The notes beneath the pieces were generated by a model. It did not search any database. It saw only the letters and a program-made list of their open reading frames with translations, and was not told where the DNA came from. Made by a program: the position numbers and the translations under genes. This document shows, one piece after another, positions 1 through 12,780 of a stretch of DNA of 64,000 nt. The first letter of the stretch is position 1, and every line of letters starts with the position of its first letter. Origin of the DNA: Sphagnum compactum. Taxonomy: Eukaryota > Bryophyta > Sphagnopsida > Sphagnales. The stretch is taken from NCBI GenBank assembly GCA_965153455.1, contig OZ234495.1, positions 21,882,875 to 21,946,874 on the forward strand. The letters are read 5' to 3'.

Positions 1-39
1 AACTTAATTCCATTGTCAAAACTAGACCTTGGCCATTCA

Positions 40-1517
40 TGGACATGCCACTAAGAAATGTTATAGCAAATGGGTTTACAAGATGAAGCTAACGGTTAAT
101 GGAAAAGTTGAGAAACTAAAAATGCATCTTGTGGTGTGAGGTTTTGAGCATAAAAATTGTTTGGATTTTAAAAATACCTTTGTGCCAATAATGAAGTGGC
201 TTATCATTCATATAATAGTAACAATAGCTTCATAGAATGGATGGTTGATTAAACATTTAGATGTTAAAACATTGTTCTTAAATGATGACCTTAAAAAAAA
301 GGTTTACTTTGGTGCAAGCTCAAGGCATCACCATTTGAAGGAAAGAAAATCAAGTCTTTAAGTTGCAAAAAATGGTCTACAAACTAAAGTGCAAAATTAG
401 AACATGGTATGTTAAAATGTATACCTTTTTGTAGCAATAGGGTTTGACAAAGAACTATATAGATCACAATCTAGACTATAACATTGAAAACAAGAAATAT
501 TTTACACCCATCTTAAATGTAAATAATTTATTATTGATCAATAATAATTAATCAAAGTAGCAAACTTAGAGGAATAGTTAGAAGGACGTTTTGAAATGTT
601 TAAATTGGGGAATATGCCAATATACATTGGGGCATAATTTGCCTACATATTGAAGGCCCAATCATTCCCACACAAAGGAGTTGTGTTCACAAAAAACTAA
701 CCATGTTTGGGATGTTGAATTGCCATCCCTTGGAAACATTGATGGACTCAAAGGACATTGATCGCAAGTTGTTATGTGGTTAGAATTTTGTAGTAAAAAT
801 TAGTACCAATTCATAGTAAATAATTTATTTCTTCACACATACCCACCTAAACATAGCATGTGCAATAAGTTATGTGTCCATGTGCATGTGTGCACCCCAA
901 ATTGTGCACCTATAAACTAAAAAATTGAAGTTTTGAATACATCAAAAGGATATGCAACATTAACATTTTCTTCTCAAAGAAAGCTAATACAACAAATTGA
1001 TAGATTATTTTGATGCTAATTGGGCTCGAGATTTGGGCAATAGGAAGTCCATGATAGGTTTGTAATTGAAATTTGAAAGAACATTAATTTTGTGGAGTAG
1101 TAGACTATAGCAAATAGTTACATTGTCTATGACAAGAATAAAGTATAGATCCTTGGCAATTGTTTTTAATGAGTCATCTTGGCTATGATCCCAAATGGGA
1201 GAGTTGGATACTTGAAAAATCAAATCACTACAATCTACTATGATAATAATCTAATAACTTATAAATGAAAAATCTAATTTTGCATGCCTCACTAAAACAC
1301 ATCAAATTACATCATCAATATTGTTGAGAAAAAACACAAGCTAGGTATGTAGAAGCAGTGTGCATTTGAACAAATGAACAATAGGTAAATATGCAAACAC
1401 CAACCCTTAGGGAGAATTTGATTCCAAGTTTTGAAAAGATAAATAAGCTTTCATAGTCTAAAACAATATTAATATTTTTCATTTGTAATTTCACATGGGA
1501 TTAGGTGTGAAGGAGAA
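40..1517 (+). mobile_element. Decayed Ty1/copia retrotransposon: RT and RNase H
   Basis: Broken reading frames carry the order of a Copia pol 3' half. The RT part includes LVV-stop-GFEHKNCLDF near 130-170, then GWLIKHLDVKTLFLNDD near 240-290 and KMVYKLKCKIRTWY near 370-410. RNase H follows with DANWARDLGNRKSMIGL near 1010-1065, LILWSSR near 1083, and a YRSLAIVFNESSWL block near 1140-1185. Several in-frame stops and frameshifts make it non-functional. A purine tract (AAGGAGAA) before TGTTGAATAA at 1518 marks the likely 3' LTR start. The 5' part lies outside the window. Confidence 0.85.
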
Positions 1518-2200
1518 TGTTGAATAAATCACACTTAACTTACTTTATGTCAAAATTTTAGGACCAACAAATTAAAGAAAAAAACATTAAGTTCCACCAT
1601 CAAACAACAAAATTAGTAAGAGGATCCAAAGTTCCATCATTATGCAATAGTTGTTTCATTGTTTAACAACATTAGTAATTACTATTAGTAATACTACTCA
1701 TCTTCAAGTTCCATCAATTTGTTTTGTTAGTGATCCAATTCACACACATAGACAAACATGTATATATATGGGTCATTGATCTATGGTTGATTATGCCTTC
1801 CGTATTTTTCATTATGCACCCTAATAAGATGCTAATGAAATGATTTTCTTTACACAAAATATTTATCTTTATGCACATGGGGATGATTTGTGTGAATGTT
1901 GTGAAAAAGGTTCCATCTAAACATTTAGTGACAATCTTTGGACAAATATGTGTAAAAACATTGTGTACATAACTATAAAGGATTGTGAAAACTTGTGAGA
2001 TTTGATCATCCATATTCAATACCCAATTTAAGATTATCATTAGTCACTAGCATACAAAGTCAACTTTCAATCCTTTTTCCTTTTATTAAATCTCAATCCT
2101 TTGTTCATTGTTATGTTGCTTGTGCTAAACAACATCCTAAAAACTTACCAAAAAATTATTAGTGTATTCAAAAGGCATGTTATGATATATATTTTCTTTT
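1518..2200 (+). mobile_element. Probable 3' LTR and flank of the Copia element
   Basis: The TG at 1518 after the polypurine tract is the expected LTR start. The 3' end cannot be set because no second LTR copy is in the window. No coding sequence was recognised. Confidence 0.4.
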
Positions 2201-2220
2201 CACAAAGAGGGGGAATATTT

Positions 2221-2860
2221 TGTTAAGAAGTACATTCTTCCAATTTGGGATGTTCCAAGTTCTTTTTCAGTTTTTCTCCAAAGTTCATTGAATATTTGGG
2301 CCAAAAATGAAAATCATATTATTGCAATTAGTGAGGTTGTGAAGATGTCCACCACCATCGATTACAAATGAAGGTCTTTTATCATATTTTCATCGTCATT
2401 TATTTTAAAATAGAAGAACCTTCTAAAGAATTCCAAAAGCATACATCATACTCAAACAAGAACTATACATGCAAGACTTGTATTTTGTACATTATTGTTT
2501 GAATTGACAATCATAAGATTGTTGTGGCAATAGGATGTATGCTTCAATTCATTGCAGTCATTCATTATCAACAAATGTTCCACCATATGGGAAGATCACA
2601 AGACACATCAAAAGCTTAAAAAAACAAACCAACACATTCAAACATGATACAAATAAAAAGGAAAGCCAATAGAAGATGAAAAAAAAAAGCAAAAACTCAA
2701 CAAAAGAACAAATGAAGATAGACAACATATTTTCAATTTTTTAAGCCTTGATATTTATCAACAAGACCTTCCTGAAAGGTTAGAGGATTCACCATTCAAC
2801 TTCCTTGAAATTACTATTTTTTGTATTACTTTATCCCATTGTTAATATGGTCATACATGT
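2221..2860 (+). mobile_element. Possible second Copia-type LTR
   Basis: A purine tract (AAAGAGGGGGAA) is followed by TGTTAAGAAG at 2221, the usual arrangement at the junction of a Copia internal region and its 3' LTR. No matching pol sequence directly precedes it, so it may be a nested or deleted element. The end position is a guess. Confidence 0.3.
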
Positions 2861-2903
2861 AAACCGCAAAATCACAAAATGTATACAAACGAACAATGTA
2901 TAC

Positions 2904-2967
2904 AATAGATTTGATGAGTTATGCTACATATATATATATATATGTAGCATAACTCATCAAATCTATT
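2904..2967. repeat. 64-bp perfect palindrome with (TA)n centre
   Basis: The left arm AATAGATTTGATGAGTTATG and the right arm are exact reverse complements; the centre is an alternating TA run. Pairing stops exactly at 2903/2968. A 32-bp stem with essentially no loop can form, so cruciform extrusion or hairpin RNA is possible. Confidence 0.97.
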
Positions 2968-4736
2968 TTCAATAGGAACCAAGGTATCTGCCATTCTTGT
3001 AATTATAGTTCCCTTCCTAGTTTTGTTAGTAATGTTCTTGCCTCTTTGTTTGAGTATATTCTTAGGTAGACATTTACTCAAGAGATGTGGTCTTCCCTAT
3101 AAGAGCCCTCATGAATTGGACTTGACCTTGTTGAGTAAGGAGCTTAATTTTTGGTGTAAGAAAAAGAAGGGGAGGAGATTGATTTGTCCAAATAGGCCTA
3201 TGGTGCATCCAAGCTTTGAACATGTCAACAAGATCCATGACACCTAACAGTTCACAAGAGTATGATTATGAATGATTGACATCAAATTTCCAAGTGATAT
3301 TCAAACCCTGCTAGTACTTGTAAGAAGCAATTCAAAGACTAGACAATAACACACAGCTGAACAGAAAACAAAATACAAAGCAACGAAGGATAAAGGAAAT
3401 AAAAGTTCTTAAGAAATTCTTAACTTGTGTGTAGGAGAAAATTGGAGTTGTCAACTTTTCTCAATTCAAATAGAACTACATATTACAAAATTGCACATGA
3501 CAAAATTGGTTTTGTTTCTCTGTTTCATCATTCATTCTTGCTACTCTTTTCATTATCATTGTCAAAGGGGCTATGGCTGAGCTGAAGAGGTGATTGATAT
3601 TAATGGTTAATGTTAATATGTATGTAGTTGGATCACTTTGGCATAGTGAAAACGCATATTGAGGTTTGAAATGTGTTGTATGTACAAAGATTATCACAAA
3701 CTTTCATAATTGAAATATCAATTGCACGGAAAAATTCAATTAAGAGACATAATGCATAAAAAATCAATGTTATGGATGCATTTTGCAAACCAATATGATG
3801 AAACAAATTGAGGAGATCAAATGGATCTTGCTCATGCAGTTGCTCCATTGTATTAGGATAATGCTAAAAGTTACAAGCTTCACCAAGAGATACAACCCAA
3901 ACACTGAGGCTCAAGTGCTGGTTGGTCCAGAAAGATCTTAAAAGAAACTGAGTGATATATGCCCCAGTTTGGGCTAATAACCATGTTTGGTTTTAGTGCC
4001 ACGTCCAAGCGAGGTTATGAACAAATGTTTTGGGAAGGTCCCCAGTACGAAGGTGGGGGTGGGGACTTGAATTTTGCATTTCCCAAGTATGAAACAGGGC
4101 AGATTTTTGAAATTCACCTCCCAGGTCGATACTAGGAGGGGGGTTTGGTGTTAAAATCACATATCCCCACCCCGGCCAATCCAAGCATCTCCACCCATGC
4201 ACTCTACAGCAAATTTTAAACGAAGAGAACCCAAAACTACCAGTTTGGTTCAGCAAAATGGTTTTAACCCAGCATTTTTGCACAGGATGTTGAGGCTGGC
4301 TGAGTGAAGAGCAAAGCCTAGCACCTGCTGTTGATTGGCTAGATGGTTTGCTCGGTCCAGATCGGTGTGTCATTGGTAGTCTCTCACCTTTTGCAATCCA
4401 AGTAACAATTTTATAAAGTGAGAGTGGGAAAAAAAGTAAATAACTAATCTTGGATGTGACAAATAGGGTTGCAGGGTCACATACTGAGCACGGGTGGAGC
4501 TGCTCTCGTTGGGTCTGAGTTTGATTTGAATCAGGGGATCTTATGAGAATCTACATTATGTTTGGGCAGGACTTCTTTAACGGGGCAGATATTAAAAGTC
4601 ACAATAATTACTGGACATAACATGGTAACTCAATGCTGTTGAAATGAGCCCAGGAAATGTTGGAAGTTGGAACTAGTGTTGGTCGGTCCTTGGTTTTTGA
4701 TAACCTCCTGAATTGAAATTTCAAAATCTAATAACT
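2968..4736. other. Intergenic; one GC-richer block, no gene recognised
   Basis: A minus-strand 126-aa frame (3993-4373) sits in a GC-richer patch but matches nothing known. The rest is AT-rich with short frames only. Confidence 0.3.
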
Positions 4737-4766
4737 TACCTGGATGATCCGATTACCATCCAGGTA
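4737..4766. repeat. Small inverted repeat, 10-bp arms
   Basis: TACCTGGATG and CATCCAGGTA are exact reverse complements separated by 10 bases. Confidence 0.7.
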
Positions 4767-5109
4767 GGATCGATCTCTAAATAAAAACATACCAAAAAAA
4801 ATTAAAACAGAAAAATCAGATTTTTATTATTTTAATCCTATAATTGGTGTATAACCAACAGTTATTAGTATGTTATTGATAACCTACCATTATGTATAAC
4901 CAATGGTTATTACCCAAAATATTCTGATAACCTGGCACCATTCTATTAGATAGCCAAGAATATAGAAAGTTTCTGTGTTTGTTTTTCTACTTTTATATGT
5001 AGTAGGTCGCCAAATTTGGCTAAATTATTTTCTGAATGATCAGTATTTTGACTACATCACAAAACCCTTTGTAAAAAAACCCTGACTGGGTCGTAGAGGT
5101 CAATGGGCA

Positions 5110-6000
5110 AATATAATGTTAGTGGAGGATTGAAGTTGGTGTAGCTCGCTCGTAAGTTACTTGGGCTCCGCATTGCTACGCACTACAAGTGACAATGAAA
5201 TGACAAAAAAGAATTAAGGGTTAGAAGTATTTTATTGATCAATAGGTTTTTTACGCGCTAATCAATAAAAATGGTTGGACTATTTCAATAATCGATTTTG
5301 AGATTTTTGACCCCCTCAGAAATGATCTAGATTATTTTCCTTGACTTGTCACCTTTGTATCCTGACTGAGTTGATCACTCTTTGGCCAAGTATCTTGCAA
5401 ATATATACACATATTTCTCATTTTCAAATATATATAAAAGTCAAATGGTACAAAGTATCGCTTAATTATCAGCCAAGGGGAGATTTAAGTTAGTCCCCCT
5501 TCTTATTAATTCATTGAAATTTTGGAAGCAATTAGGATGGATAAACATTAAATAAGCTAAGCAAGTGGAAATTAAATCCTTGAATCAGGTATTTAAGGGA
5601 GAAGTTTTTATTAGAAATTACCTTAATCTCAAAGAAAAAAAAACATGTTAATCTTTTGAAATAATCTTATCCAAATGAAATAACACATTTGCATGAAATT
5701 ACATGTAAACATGATTATGAAATTTCAAAGACACAAAGATTCCAAAAGACATTGAAAGAAGTAAAAAAGTTTTGTTTTTCTTTCAATCTTTTAAAATCAA
5801 TAAGGACATTTTGAAACATTACAATTTGTAAAATGTTTATTTTCAGAAATTCCAGTCTAGAATCAACCTCTAATAAATTTGCATTTTGAAATTGTCTACG
5901 ACTATAGCCCATCAAACCTAAACCAGATCCGATGATATCATCATCACTGAAATTTAATGTTAAGAGAGGATTGAAGTTGGTGTAGATTGCTGGTAAGTTA
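5110..6000 (+). repeat. Pair of 50-bp direct repeats 841 bp apart
   Basis: The copies at 5110-5159 and 5951-6000 share GAGGATTGAAGTTGGTGTAG and a GGTAAGTTA/CGTAAGTTA end; identity is about 80 percent by eye. The enclosed sequence is AT-rich without a recognised ORF. This could be a small terminal-repeat element (TRIM-like) or two copies of a dispersed repeat. Confidence 0.45.
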
Positions 6001-6652
6001 ATTAATAATTGATAATTAATAATCCTTATTTTTTATGTCAACACAATGAAAGGTATCATCAGTACATGTGGTCAGGCTGATTTTCTCAGATAAATGGAGA
6101 GGATTCAAGAGATATGTTGTTTAATTTTCACCTGCATTGCCAGACAGCAGCAGGAAAGAGTCTTTCTCCCTTCATTATTTTGCAATTTACAATTGCTCAA
6201 GGGAACTTCCCTCCTCCCATGTGTATGATCAGTGTTGTTTTCCTCCATCTTGTGATATAGCCAAAGTTGCCATCATCTATGAGAAGATTAAACCAAATTT
6301 GGCTATCAAAAATAGATATGGAAGTTTCAAGATATAAGCATCCTTCTGTAATTGGCTACCTGCCTGGAACCTAATTGCAGAAATCTGGTGATTTGTTTTC
6401 ATTAATTTTGGAGAACAGAGCACCAGAACAACTGCAGAGATCTGGCAAATGTGGGCCTTTTTTCCCATTAAAAAATCCTTTGCATAGCTCCAAAAATGGC
6501 AAGAATTGGCCACCTAAAAATTCCTTCCTCATGATGAGATTCTCAGTACCTAGGTCCCAAGAAACAAAGCTTCTTGCATGGCTCCAAAGCAAAGCTAGTA
6601 ACCCACGCAATCTACAAAAGTTTTGAGAAATTATATGTAAAGCTTTTTTCAA

Positions 6653-7055
6653 TACGCTTGCAATGGTCTTACACTAAACGAAACTTTACATGAGGGTCCA
6701 AGGTATAGGGTCCAATGAAATAGAACGAATCCTATTGGCTGAGAGCCATAAATTGGACCCACGGCCTTTAGATGAGGATCCAAGACCAACAAGTGGCAAA
6801 TCAAGGCTAAACTTACATGACACCATTTTGAAGGGAAAATCAATTGGTTCGGACCCACAAAAAAAATGAGCTCAAAGGAGAGCTCGTGGTTTGGAGAACC
6901 AAGATGCAAGATAGGGTCCAAGACAGGGTCCAACTCAAGGATTCAATTTGCTTCAAATGAGTCCAAATTGGTTCCTAAGAATTTGGACCTTGGACTCCCA
7001 TCGAAAGTGGGCCTAATTTATGAAACAAACCACGTAAGACTTTTGCAGCATGCTT
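6653..7055. mobile_element. MITE-like element with imperfect terminal inverted repeats
   Basis: The left end (GCTTGCAATGGTCTTACACT near 6655-6675, leading into AGGGTCCA) is approximately the reverse complement of the right end (TAGGCCCA to CTTACG to TTTGCA on the opposite strand, near 7012-7055). About 65 percent of 45 bases match by eye. The interior is rich in GGGTCCAA and its complement. No transposase is encoded. A target-site duplication could not be assigned. Confidence 0.35.
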
Positions 7056-7703
7056 GTGCTTCACATGTTTGGGCACTGTCACTGGAATTTCTTAGTGCAA
7101 AAAAAATTATGCACAAGACACAAAGCATAAGGAGACCACCACATATTCACACAGAGGATGGATATGGGGTGCAGCATACAGAACTGCTTCCATGGTGCAA
7201 GGCTTATCAGAATCATTATCAAGGTGCATACTGGCAAGGTACTCGAAGATTATAAGTCCTCAATTTTGCATGTCGCCGTACACATGGAGCTTTGTGATTT
7301 TGGGAATTGCGTGTGTTCCTAGTTATTCTGCAGCACCTCTCCAGACTGCATTCTACCAACCAGAATTTATGTTTGGAAATTTTCAGGTATGGCCAAGGAG
7401 TGTTGGACAATGCAATCCTCTGACTGGTCTGGTCTGGAGTCAATAATTGAAATGGATAGTACCCGGTTTGTAACACATTGGCCCTTCCTATTGTCCAGTC
7501 ATTGGAAATCTTGAATGGACACCAATAAAAGCAATCAGTGTTTAGAGATAATTTGAGAGGTTAATCCTTCCAAAACACAAGAAACATATAATAGGAACGC
7601 ACGTTTGCAGAGTAAATCTGAAAGCCCATACAATAACACAAAACAAAATCGAGACACGAGTAAGACAGCGTTTTTTACTTTGAAAATTTTTGTTATTGTA
7701 TTT

Positions 7704-7835
7704 TTGACACAAAATTAGGAACAAATTGGATTTTTTTTTTGTCTAGTGTGAATTGACTATTTTTGCTAATTTTTTGGGAAAATTTTGCCAAATTCTTGAT
7801 ATTACAAAATTGGGGAGGAAAAGAAAACAACACCT
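7704..7835 (+). repeat. Dispersed repeat copy (T-run / CAAATTT family)
   Basis: A T-run, a GACTATTTTTGCTAATTTTT-like part, TTTTGCCAAATTCTTGAT and ACAAAATT occur in the same order as at 23400-23520. The two copies are in the same orientation and about 70 percent alike by eye. Confidence 0.6.
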
Positions 7836-8365
7836 GGAGTATGAGTTCAGTGTTTCATATTGATGCTCATTACTGTGGTGAAACCCAACACTCACAAAGG
7901 TATTTGGTTGTTAATGCATCTAGATATCCCTATGGATAAAATTTCATAAAACAATATTACATATGACACCCATCTTGCATATCAACCCCAGATCATTTAT
8001 GTTACACCGAATAGTCATGGACGTCTGAACAAGAACAGGAACAGAAAACCGGCTGCATTAGGCAAGCCGCCAACATGGGTCTCAAGCTCTTTTTGCAACT
8101 GGTTGTAGTTTCATAAATCTACCAATTGATCAGTTCTTTGTTCTGTAAAGTAGACTACCAAACTCTTACACTAGACAAATCTATCAAGGTAGTTTGTTTG
8201 TTTTGTTTTGTTTGCACTTATGAGATCCACAAAACCGGGATGCTTCAGATCCCATTCTTGGTCTCTTTGGAAAGCTCTTGCGGAGGAGGGGTGCATTGGC
8301 TTGGTTCCAAGATGTTTAGACTTACGGTTCAAAAGTTCTTGAATATGGAATGATCTCTTCACTCA

Positions 8366-8520
8366 AAATTAAATTAAATCATAGCTGAAATTTCGGAGGA
8401 ATTGGAATGTGCCTTTGGTGTTGTTGCAAAGATCTTGATGAGCAGGATTTACTGGAATTTATTTGGTAAGATTGTGGTAACACTTGGGCCAAGGGCACAG
8501 GCCACACTAGTCAGTCATGA
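8366..8520 (+). repeat. Dispersed repeat, partner of 61495-61745
   Basis: Shares AATTAAATTAAATC, AGCTGAAA, GAATTGGAATGT, AAGATCTTGATGAGCAGGAT, ACTTGGGCCAA and GGCACAGGCCACACTAGT in the same order with the copy at 61495. It lacks about 105 bp that the other copy has between AAGATT and GTGGT. Confidence 0.9.
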
Positions 8521-9324
8521 AAAAAAAGTGGCTGAGGCCCTAAGGAGTAACTGAATCTCAGCTGTTAAGAGTTAATTTTAGGTCATTCCTGTTGTCTTTC
8601 ATAGGAGGTTTAGATCATTACACATGCATGCCATGGCTATTATGATTCATGGCTGTGGAAATGTTGTTAAGGATTGATGAAGACTGTCAATAGTAACAAA
8701 TGGGTGTGCATTGTGGAGCTGCCTGGTACCATACTTCATGCCCTGTGCAACAGGGCTTTGGAAATGTAAGTTTTCTGCCATTGAAAACTGCCAGTGAAGA
8801 CTATGTGGCCCATTGACAGCTTCCCCTCACAATTACAAAAGTTCACTATTGCTCAAGAGAGTGTAGACATCAGACAGCGGATTCAGCTGCCAACTCTCTT
8901 TTCTTCTTTACACACATTGTCATGTATGACCCAAATGACACTTGTTTGCTCTAAGAATCCCAAATGACTGTTGCTATGCTTATTATTTGACAAAGATAAC
9001 TGTCTGAACAATATCCAAAATCGCCTGAGTAGCTTGAATGATCAGCAAATGGAGAAGCATAGAAGTCAAGAGATGGACATAGGTAATATATGTCTTGTGT
9101 CTTGAATGTAGGAGCCCAATCTAGGATAACAACTAACATCTTGGTCATCCATGAGCATGCATCTTGTGTGTTCTAAGATTTTCCTCCAATCTTACTTGCT
9201 ATTGATGAATTATGTTAATTTTTGCCCTTGTTCACCTTGGATCCATGAACTATTCATTTAGTTGCACAAAAATTCCAGGGCTTCTTACAATGCAAATCAA
9301 TATGCCATCTTGTATGAGAACTTT

Positions 9325-9690
9325 TGTTAAAGGGTGATTTGTAGATTACATTGTGTGGATTATTTTGTTCTATAGTTATGTAGATTAGCTATAATAATTT
9401 GTAGTGTATAGTTGTTAGATAACCTCGAACAAGAACTAGACATTGTTAATGAACACTAGTTACATTCTACTAGTTATATTTTATTGACCATCATTTTGAT
9501 TTCATTTTGAAATGTAGATTTCCTATATATAAGCAAGAGAGATAATTTTGAAAAGAGAATGATTGTGATAATATCATTTTTGAAAGTATGAGAAATACAA
9601 ATCTTCACAATATAACTTTGCCTACACAATTTTGTGAAGAAACAAGTTTGTTTTGTTTGCTTTTGATTGTAAAAATATGTGTTGCTCACT
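9325..9690 (+). mobile_element. Possible solo Copia-type LTR
   Basis: It begins TGTTAAAGGGTGATTTG, contains a TATA-like CCTATATATAAGC near 9521 followed by a purine-rich leader-like stretch, and is not flanked by pol sequence. This layout fits a solo LTR. The 3' border and target-site duplication were not established. Confidence 0.3.
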
Positions 9691-12474
9691 ATAGATTAGA
9701 GAAATTAAGTACATAATAGTTCATTACAAAAGATTATGTGTTTAAAATGAAGGTTTGAAATAAGAATTACAAATATAAAAACATCCATTTTTCAAAAAAA
9801 AAGAATAGAATGATCATCATTGAAATTTATTTATTTTCACACTCCTTGTTTTGCCAAGTTCTTGATGGTGGTGTATCCAATTGAACTTGATCATACATGT
9901 CAACAGTATCAATATATGTCAAGAGTATGTTGCAATTCGATTTTAAAAGCAATTGTACATTGGATATATTATTTCATGCAAATTTCATCAAATGGGCCAA
10001 AAGACATTATTTCAAAGTTCCTAAAATGATAGTAGGATGATAAAAGCGGGACATAAAACACCAACATTAGAACAAACTTATTTATTATATTGAATTATTT
10101 CAATAAATAGTGTATTATGTGAATTAGGGGTGAAATTTGATTATTACATAGTGACCTTATAATGACATACATTTAGACAAGGTGACATGATTAGGTGGGG
10201 TGGATTTATTTCACTTTTAAAGTCCCATAATGATTTAAGCTAGTGAACTACATGTTATTTTTGTATTAGTGCATGTGAATAAACTTATGAACCATGGCTA
10301 TAGGCACAAACTATTGGGGCAAATGTGACCCAATGTTTAAACTAACAAATTTTTTAAATAAACCATTGAAATACTACTAACTAACATTAACATTAGGCTT
10401 GACTTTTGATGCCACTTCTTGTGACACTTTTGCCTCTGTTTTGGTGCTAGTTTTGCATCCACCTCAACCTATCCTTGAATCAATCAAATATCCTCTTACT
10501 TGGGTTTTGGTTTTTATTTTCATGTTGCTTTAAATTTTGCAACTAATTTTGCTTATGTCTCAAGTTCTAATTTTGGCTTTAGTTCATCTTATGTTTCAAC
10601 ATATGTTTTGGTTTTACTTCTTCAACTTCTATTTGAGAACCTACACCTACTTTTGTTTATAACTCATTATCTTCCTTCTTTGCAAGCTTGTTTAGTTCTT
10701 TTATTAACATCTTCACATGCGCCTTGTGTTTGGTCAAGCTTACACAAAAATTTCCCTCTAAAATCCATAACAATATATCAAAGGTTGTTAAATGTTGCAT
10801 GCATAGAGCCTTACAAGATTGGAGTCATCTAGGTTGTTTGGTCCATCAATATGGTAATATGTAAAACAACAATGCACCCTCAAAAGCACTAAATGGCAAC
10901 TACTATGATACTCATTAGAAGTGTATACAAATCACTTTAAATCACTTTTGGCCAAGATGATGCAATTGTAACATTTTGTTTGTTTGTTTTTATTGAGCTT
11001 GAGAAGCTTAGAGGTAATTTGTTCACAACATTTTTTTGGGTTTCTTGATTTTTTATTCAAAAATTCCTTAAGATTTGAACTTTAAATGGGGTTTAATATT
11101 CAAAGTTTGAAAGGTTGTGAATGAGGGAAAAAAAAGGAACATAATGAAAAAAAAAAGGATTGAAGGTTGGTCTAATTGTGTTGAATTTTGAAAAAGGGCG
11201 CAAAGAAAAATAAAATGAAAAAAAAAAGGAAAAAAGGGAGGAAGGTTTAAGAATTGGGCCCACCATCACATAATAGGGCCCATCCCTTTTCATTGTCGTT
11301 TACCTCACTTAGCTAAATTTCTTCACATTATTAAAGCCAAGGCAAGAATCACATTGTGTTAACATCCGTTGAGACCAACATACCTAACAATGACAATTGT
11401 CAAACCAACACCACAATAATAACATACATTAACAATAATAAGTTGCCACCATCACCCACCACCATCACAACCATAAGCTCCAAACATTGGTTAGTTTTTG
11501 GGTTCAAGGAACCTTGTTAAGCCCTTCTCTTTCATCAATGTTTCCTTCGTGCACACTATAACAACCTGAAAGCAACAAGAAGAACAACCAAAGTTGTTTG
11601 AATTGTTATCACCAAGAAAGTTTAAATTGTTGAACTTACAAGGTTTGAATTTTTTCAAAGGTTTGCTACTTGTAATGTTGGTTTTTAAAAAGTACTTTAG
11701 AGCCAATATGAACCTAGTTATTTTATTTTTCGTTATTTTTTTGGTTTTCCAAGTTTTTAATTTAAAATTTGAAAAGTTTTTTCATCCACAATTTTTTTCC
11801 CATCCATAATATGGACAAAGGAAGTTTTCATTAAAAATTTTCATCCTAAACTGATAGGCGAACACCAACTTATAAGCAAAACAAGGAAAATAATAAATTA
11901 AAAAACCCATACAATTTCCACTTGGTGATTGAATAGGTCATGACGTGAAAGTCATGTCATGACATTACATGGACATGATTTGAAAAAAAAATAGTTTTTT
12001 AAAAACTTTGGGGATTTAAAAAAAAAATTGTGATGGTTTAATACAATGTCATATTGACATGATTTTTTGGGTATTGGAATTTGCAAGGAGAATAATTTGG
12101 TGGGATGAATGCAAGTTGATTTAGCATCATCAAGGTGGCATTACCAAGTAGTAGGAAGACCTAACCCATTTTTGTTGTTTCATTACTTGAACCTCCAAGT
12201 GGTGAAATGTCATGCCATTAACATTAATTACTACAATTCATGGTTTTCAAAGTTGTCCAAGTTGACTACCCTATCCACCTAGTGTTATGTGTATTTTTTT
12301 ATGAATGAATTTAAATTTTTGACCATCTATGAAATTAAACATCTAGTTAAATTGAACAAAAAATTAATGGCCAATAGGTTGTAATGAAATGGGAGATCTA
12401 GTGAATTTGGACAAAGTAAAATGATCAATGGGTTTTTAATCAAGTTGGAGATCCTATGTATTTAATAAACAAAG
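9691..12474. other. AT-rich intergenic DNA, no gene recognised
   Basis: Long runs of A or T and low-complexity tracts (TTTGGTTTTACTTC-type at 10500-10680, GAAAAAAAAAGG-type at 11120-11240). Frames up to 110 aa are low-complexity and match no family. Confidence 0.35.
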
Positions 12475-12780
12475 GTTAGCTAACTAGTACCAAAGCTAGG
12501 TAGGTAGCCTAGGTCTACCTAAATTTATTTTATGTAACTAAGCCAAATTACCTACCTATCACATAGGTTAGGTAACCAACCTAGGTGTACCTACTCACCT
12601 ACCTAGTTATTACTTAGGTTACATAAGTAGACCTAGGTAAGTAAGTAGCTTAGGCCTATCTACCTACGTAGGGGACTAAGGTAAGTAGGTCAAACTATGG
12701 TAATTAGGTAGATTAGGCTAGGTTTAACACCTACCTACGTTCCTACTTCTTTATGACCTACTTACATCTATTTACTATAT
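12475..12780. repeat. Array of TAGGT / ACCTA motifs on both strands
   Basis: About 300 bp are built from scrambled copies of CTAGGTAGGTAG and its complement CTACCTACCTAG, in both orientations, with no constant period. Related short patches occur at 21247-21500, 24090-24125 and 34040-34075. Confidence 0.75.

Noticed and set aside
4490-4545. tRNA-like stretch with GTTTGATTTGAATC
   Set aside because: No acceptor stem or anticodon arm can be folded around it.
7192-7476. Overlapping ORFs of 84-85 aa on both strands
   Set aside because: Mutual overlap on opposite strands and no family resemblance point to chance openness.
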